From the NCBI RefSeq assembly GCF_013282625.1, contig NZ_CP054020.1:1488001-1552000 (forward strand): a stretch of 64,000 nucleotides of DNA, written 5' to 3'. This DNA comes from Thiomicrorhabdus xiamenensis (GTDB taxonomy: Bacteria; Pseudomonadota; Gammaproteobacteria; Thiomicrospirales; Thiomicrospiraceae). Both the position numbers and the translations under genes were made by a program. Position 1 is the stretch's first letter; the number at the start of each line of letters is the position of its first letter. Positions 62,881 to 64,000 of this stretch are shown here, piece by piece. The notes under the pieces are model-generated. The model saw only the letters and a list, made by a program, of their open reading frames with translations. It made no database searches and was not told where the DNA came from.

Positions 62881-64000
62881 TCATAGCGCTTTGAGACGTT
62901 TCTCCAAGCGCTGAATCGAAACCGGCTCAATGGTTTTCAACGGCTGGGAAAACAGTGAAACCCTCAACTCTTCCAGCAACCAGCGGATTTCGATCAACTC
63001 CGCATGCTCGGCATACACCGGGTCTTCCGCCAAAGTTCGATAAGTTTCCAGCAAAGGCGCGATTTTGCGAATTGCCTGCTGATCTTTATTGGGATCCTGA
63101 TCGATTTTTTCAAGTCGTTTCTGTAACGCCTGCAGATAACGCGGCAGCTGCTGAAACCACTTCGGTGGCGTCTTAAGGACAAAACCGGAGGAGATCAAAG
63201 TGTCCAACTGAGTTCTTATATCGGCAAGGGAAGCCAGCCAGCGCGGGTTGATGGTTCCTTTGACCTGCTTGGCAATTTTCTGATGCTCGGTCAAAATCTG
63301 CGTAACCAGTTTTGCCAGCCCTTGTGCCTGCTCGATCCAATGCGTGCGAACCCGTTCCAGAGTCTCTTCATAAAGCGCCTGAGTGCGAATTTCCTCCGCC
63401 GACGGCACCAGATCAAGCAATGCCCGATGAATGATTTCCTCGGTCAAATCGACACAGGTTCCGTAAGGCGCATAACAGAGACACGCCTTCTGCAACGGCA
63501 GTTTTTTCTGCAAGTATTTATCTTTATCATTCAGTTCGCGTCGCAAGAGCGCCAGCACAGCAAGACGATGTTCTTTCAACGCCTGCGCCTGCTCACCGAA
63601 GAGCTTTAAGGTTATCTCGCCATCAACCGACTGCAACGCCGGGTAAGCCGTCATCTGCACGCCGCCTTCCTTGATTGTCTGACTCGGCTGCAAATCGCCA
63701 AAATCCCAGTGTTCGATAATACGAACCTGTGCATCCTGTTTCGCCTGATGACGTTCGATCTGCGCCTCGACCAGATGCTGATATCCTTCTTTCAGCTGCT
63801 GCAGATCCTCTCCTTCTGCAAGCTTTTTCCCTTTGCGGTCCTGCAGAATAAAGTACGGTTTTAAATGATCCGGCAGTTCAAGCGCACCGAAATCTTCGCT
63901 TTTCACCTTTTGAGTTCCGCGACGGTTCAGCGCCCACACCAATTGCGCCAGAAACGTGACCGGCCTGCCCTGTTCGATACGCTGCGGCGACATCTCCTGA
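62881..64000 (-). CDS. hrpA: ATP-dependent RNA helicase HrpA, C-terminal part (cut by edge)
   Basis: The window holds about 373 C-terminal codons; the reading frame is open to the right edge with no start needed. The region matches the DUF3418 end of HrpA: GRPVTFLAQLVWALNRRGTQ, FGALELPDHLKPYFILQDRK, and WDFGDLQPSQTIKEGG, ending in a helical block with EIRWLLEELRVSLFSQPLKT. HrpA is a DEAH-box helicase acting on stalled ribosomes in E. coli; the helicase core is outside the window. Confidence 0.9.
   Translation of the reverse strand, partial: QEMSPQRIEQGRPVTFLAQLVWALNRRGTQKVKSEDFGALELPDHLKPYFILQDRKGKKLAEGEDLQQLKEGYQHLVEAQIERHQAKQDAQVRIIEHWDFGDLQPSQTIKEGGVQMTAYPALQSVDGEITLKLFGEQAQALKEHRLAVLALLRRELNDKDKYLQKKLPLQKACLCYAPYGTCVDLTEEIIHRALLDLVPSAEEIRTQALYEETLERVRTHWIEQAQGLAKLVTQILTEHQKIAKQVKGTINPRWLASLADIRTQLDTLISSGFVLKTPPKWFQQLPRYLQALQKRLEKIDQDPNKDQQAIRKIAPLLETYRTLAEDPVYAEHAELIEIRWLLEELRVSLFSQPLKTIEPVSIQRLEKRLKAL

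Noticed and set aside
1-64000. CRISPR arrays, insertion sequences and prophage genes
   Set aside because: I looked for regularly spaced repeats, transposase or integrase motifs and phage proteins and saw none.

Overview
This window reads as chromosomal DNA of a free-living gammaproteobacterium. The gene content and protein styles point to a sulfur-oxidising chemolithoautotroph of the Thiomicrospira / Hydrogenovibrio / Thiomicrorhabdus type; that placement is an inference. Supporting signs are a flavocytochrome c sulfide dehydrogenase pair (19.8-21.5 kb), a homodimeric-type pyruvate dehydrogenase operon whose E3 carries its own lipoyl domain, a lipoprotein cytochrome c, and the gammaproteobacterial block bamD / rluD-pgeF. 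Coding density is high. I see no rRNA, tRNA, CRISPR array, integrase, transposase or prophage genes.

Layout. 0-2.9 kb (minus): a cut YaiI-family gene, a PQQ sugar dehydrogenase-like protein, a HAD phosphatase and a dimeric dUTPase. 3-8.7 kb (plus): Na/phosphate cotransporter, an AT-rich host-attachment-family gene, a DUF4395 membrane protein behind a promoter with two inverted repeats, a LysE exporter and metY. 8.7-15 kb: a secreted coiled-coil protein, a 27-residue candidate membrane peptide, a patatin lipoprotein, a RhlE-like helicase, a DUF938 methyltransferase and a chemoreceptor with almost no periplasmic part. 15-19 kb: a periplasmic-binding/GGDEF fusion, CopD-like protein and nitroreductase. 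19.8-21.5 kb: fccAB. 21.5-30 kb: mostly minus-strand accessory enzymes and envelope proteins (CMD protein, AEC transporter, LigB dioxygenase, parvulin, MBL hydrolase, DUF2202, TSP3-repeat, rhodanese, HAD). 30-34.7 kb: old yellow enzyme, DUF2058, second RhlE-like helicase, secreted beta-propeller. 34.8-37 kb: orphan secreted protein, DUF3617 lipoprotein, a decayed copy of the 3' end of the beta-propeller gene, DUF3820. 37.2-43.1 kb: aceE-aceF-lpd. 43.5-50.8 kb: large PAS/dCache chemoreceptor, rppH, HAD-IB, flavodoxin, small Cys protein, ampD, nadC. 50.8-60.7 kb: KefB-like antiporter, pgeF-rluD, bamD, nadE, sucCD, PP0621 protein, FKBP. 60.8-64 kb: small envelope proteins, cytochrome c and the C-terminal part of hrpA.

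How parts fit. FccAB would pass sulfide electrons to c-type cytochromes. Pyruvate dehydrogenase and succinyl-CoA synthetase feed central carbon metabolism, and NadC and NadE are two steps of NAD synthesis. Two chemoreceptors and a diguanylate cyclase with periplasmic binding domains imply environmental sensing.

Most notable observations: an intrinsic terminator between aceE and aceF followed by a 16-bp perfect palindrome inside a candidate aceF promoter; a pgeF gene that appears to lack any ATG/GTG/TTG start and must begin at ATT or CTG; a truncated, twice-frameshifted copy of the beta-propeller gene's 3' end; a 27-codon membrane peptide; and paired inverted repeats in the DUF4395 promoter. 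I did not find an obvious new multi-gene system; the strongest signals are regulatory and evolutionary.
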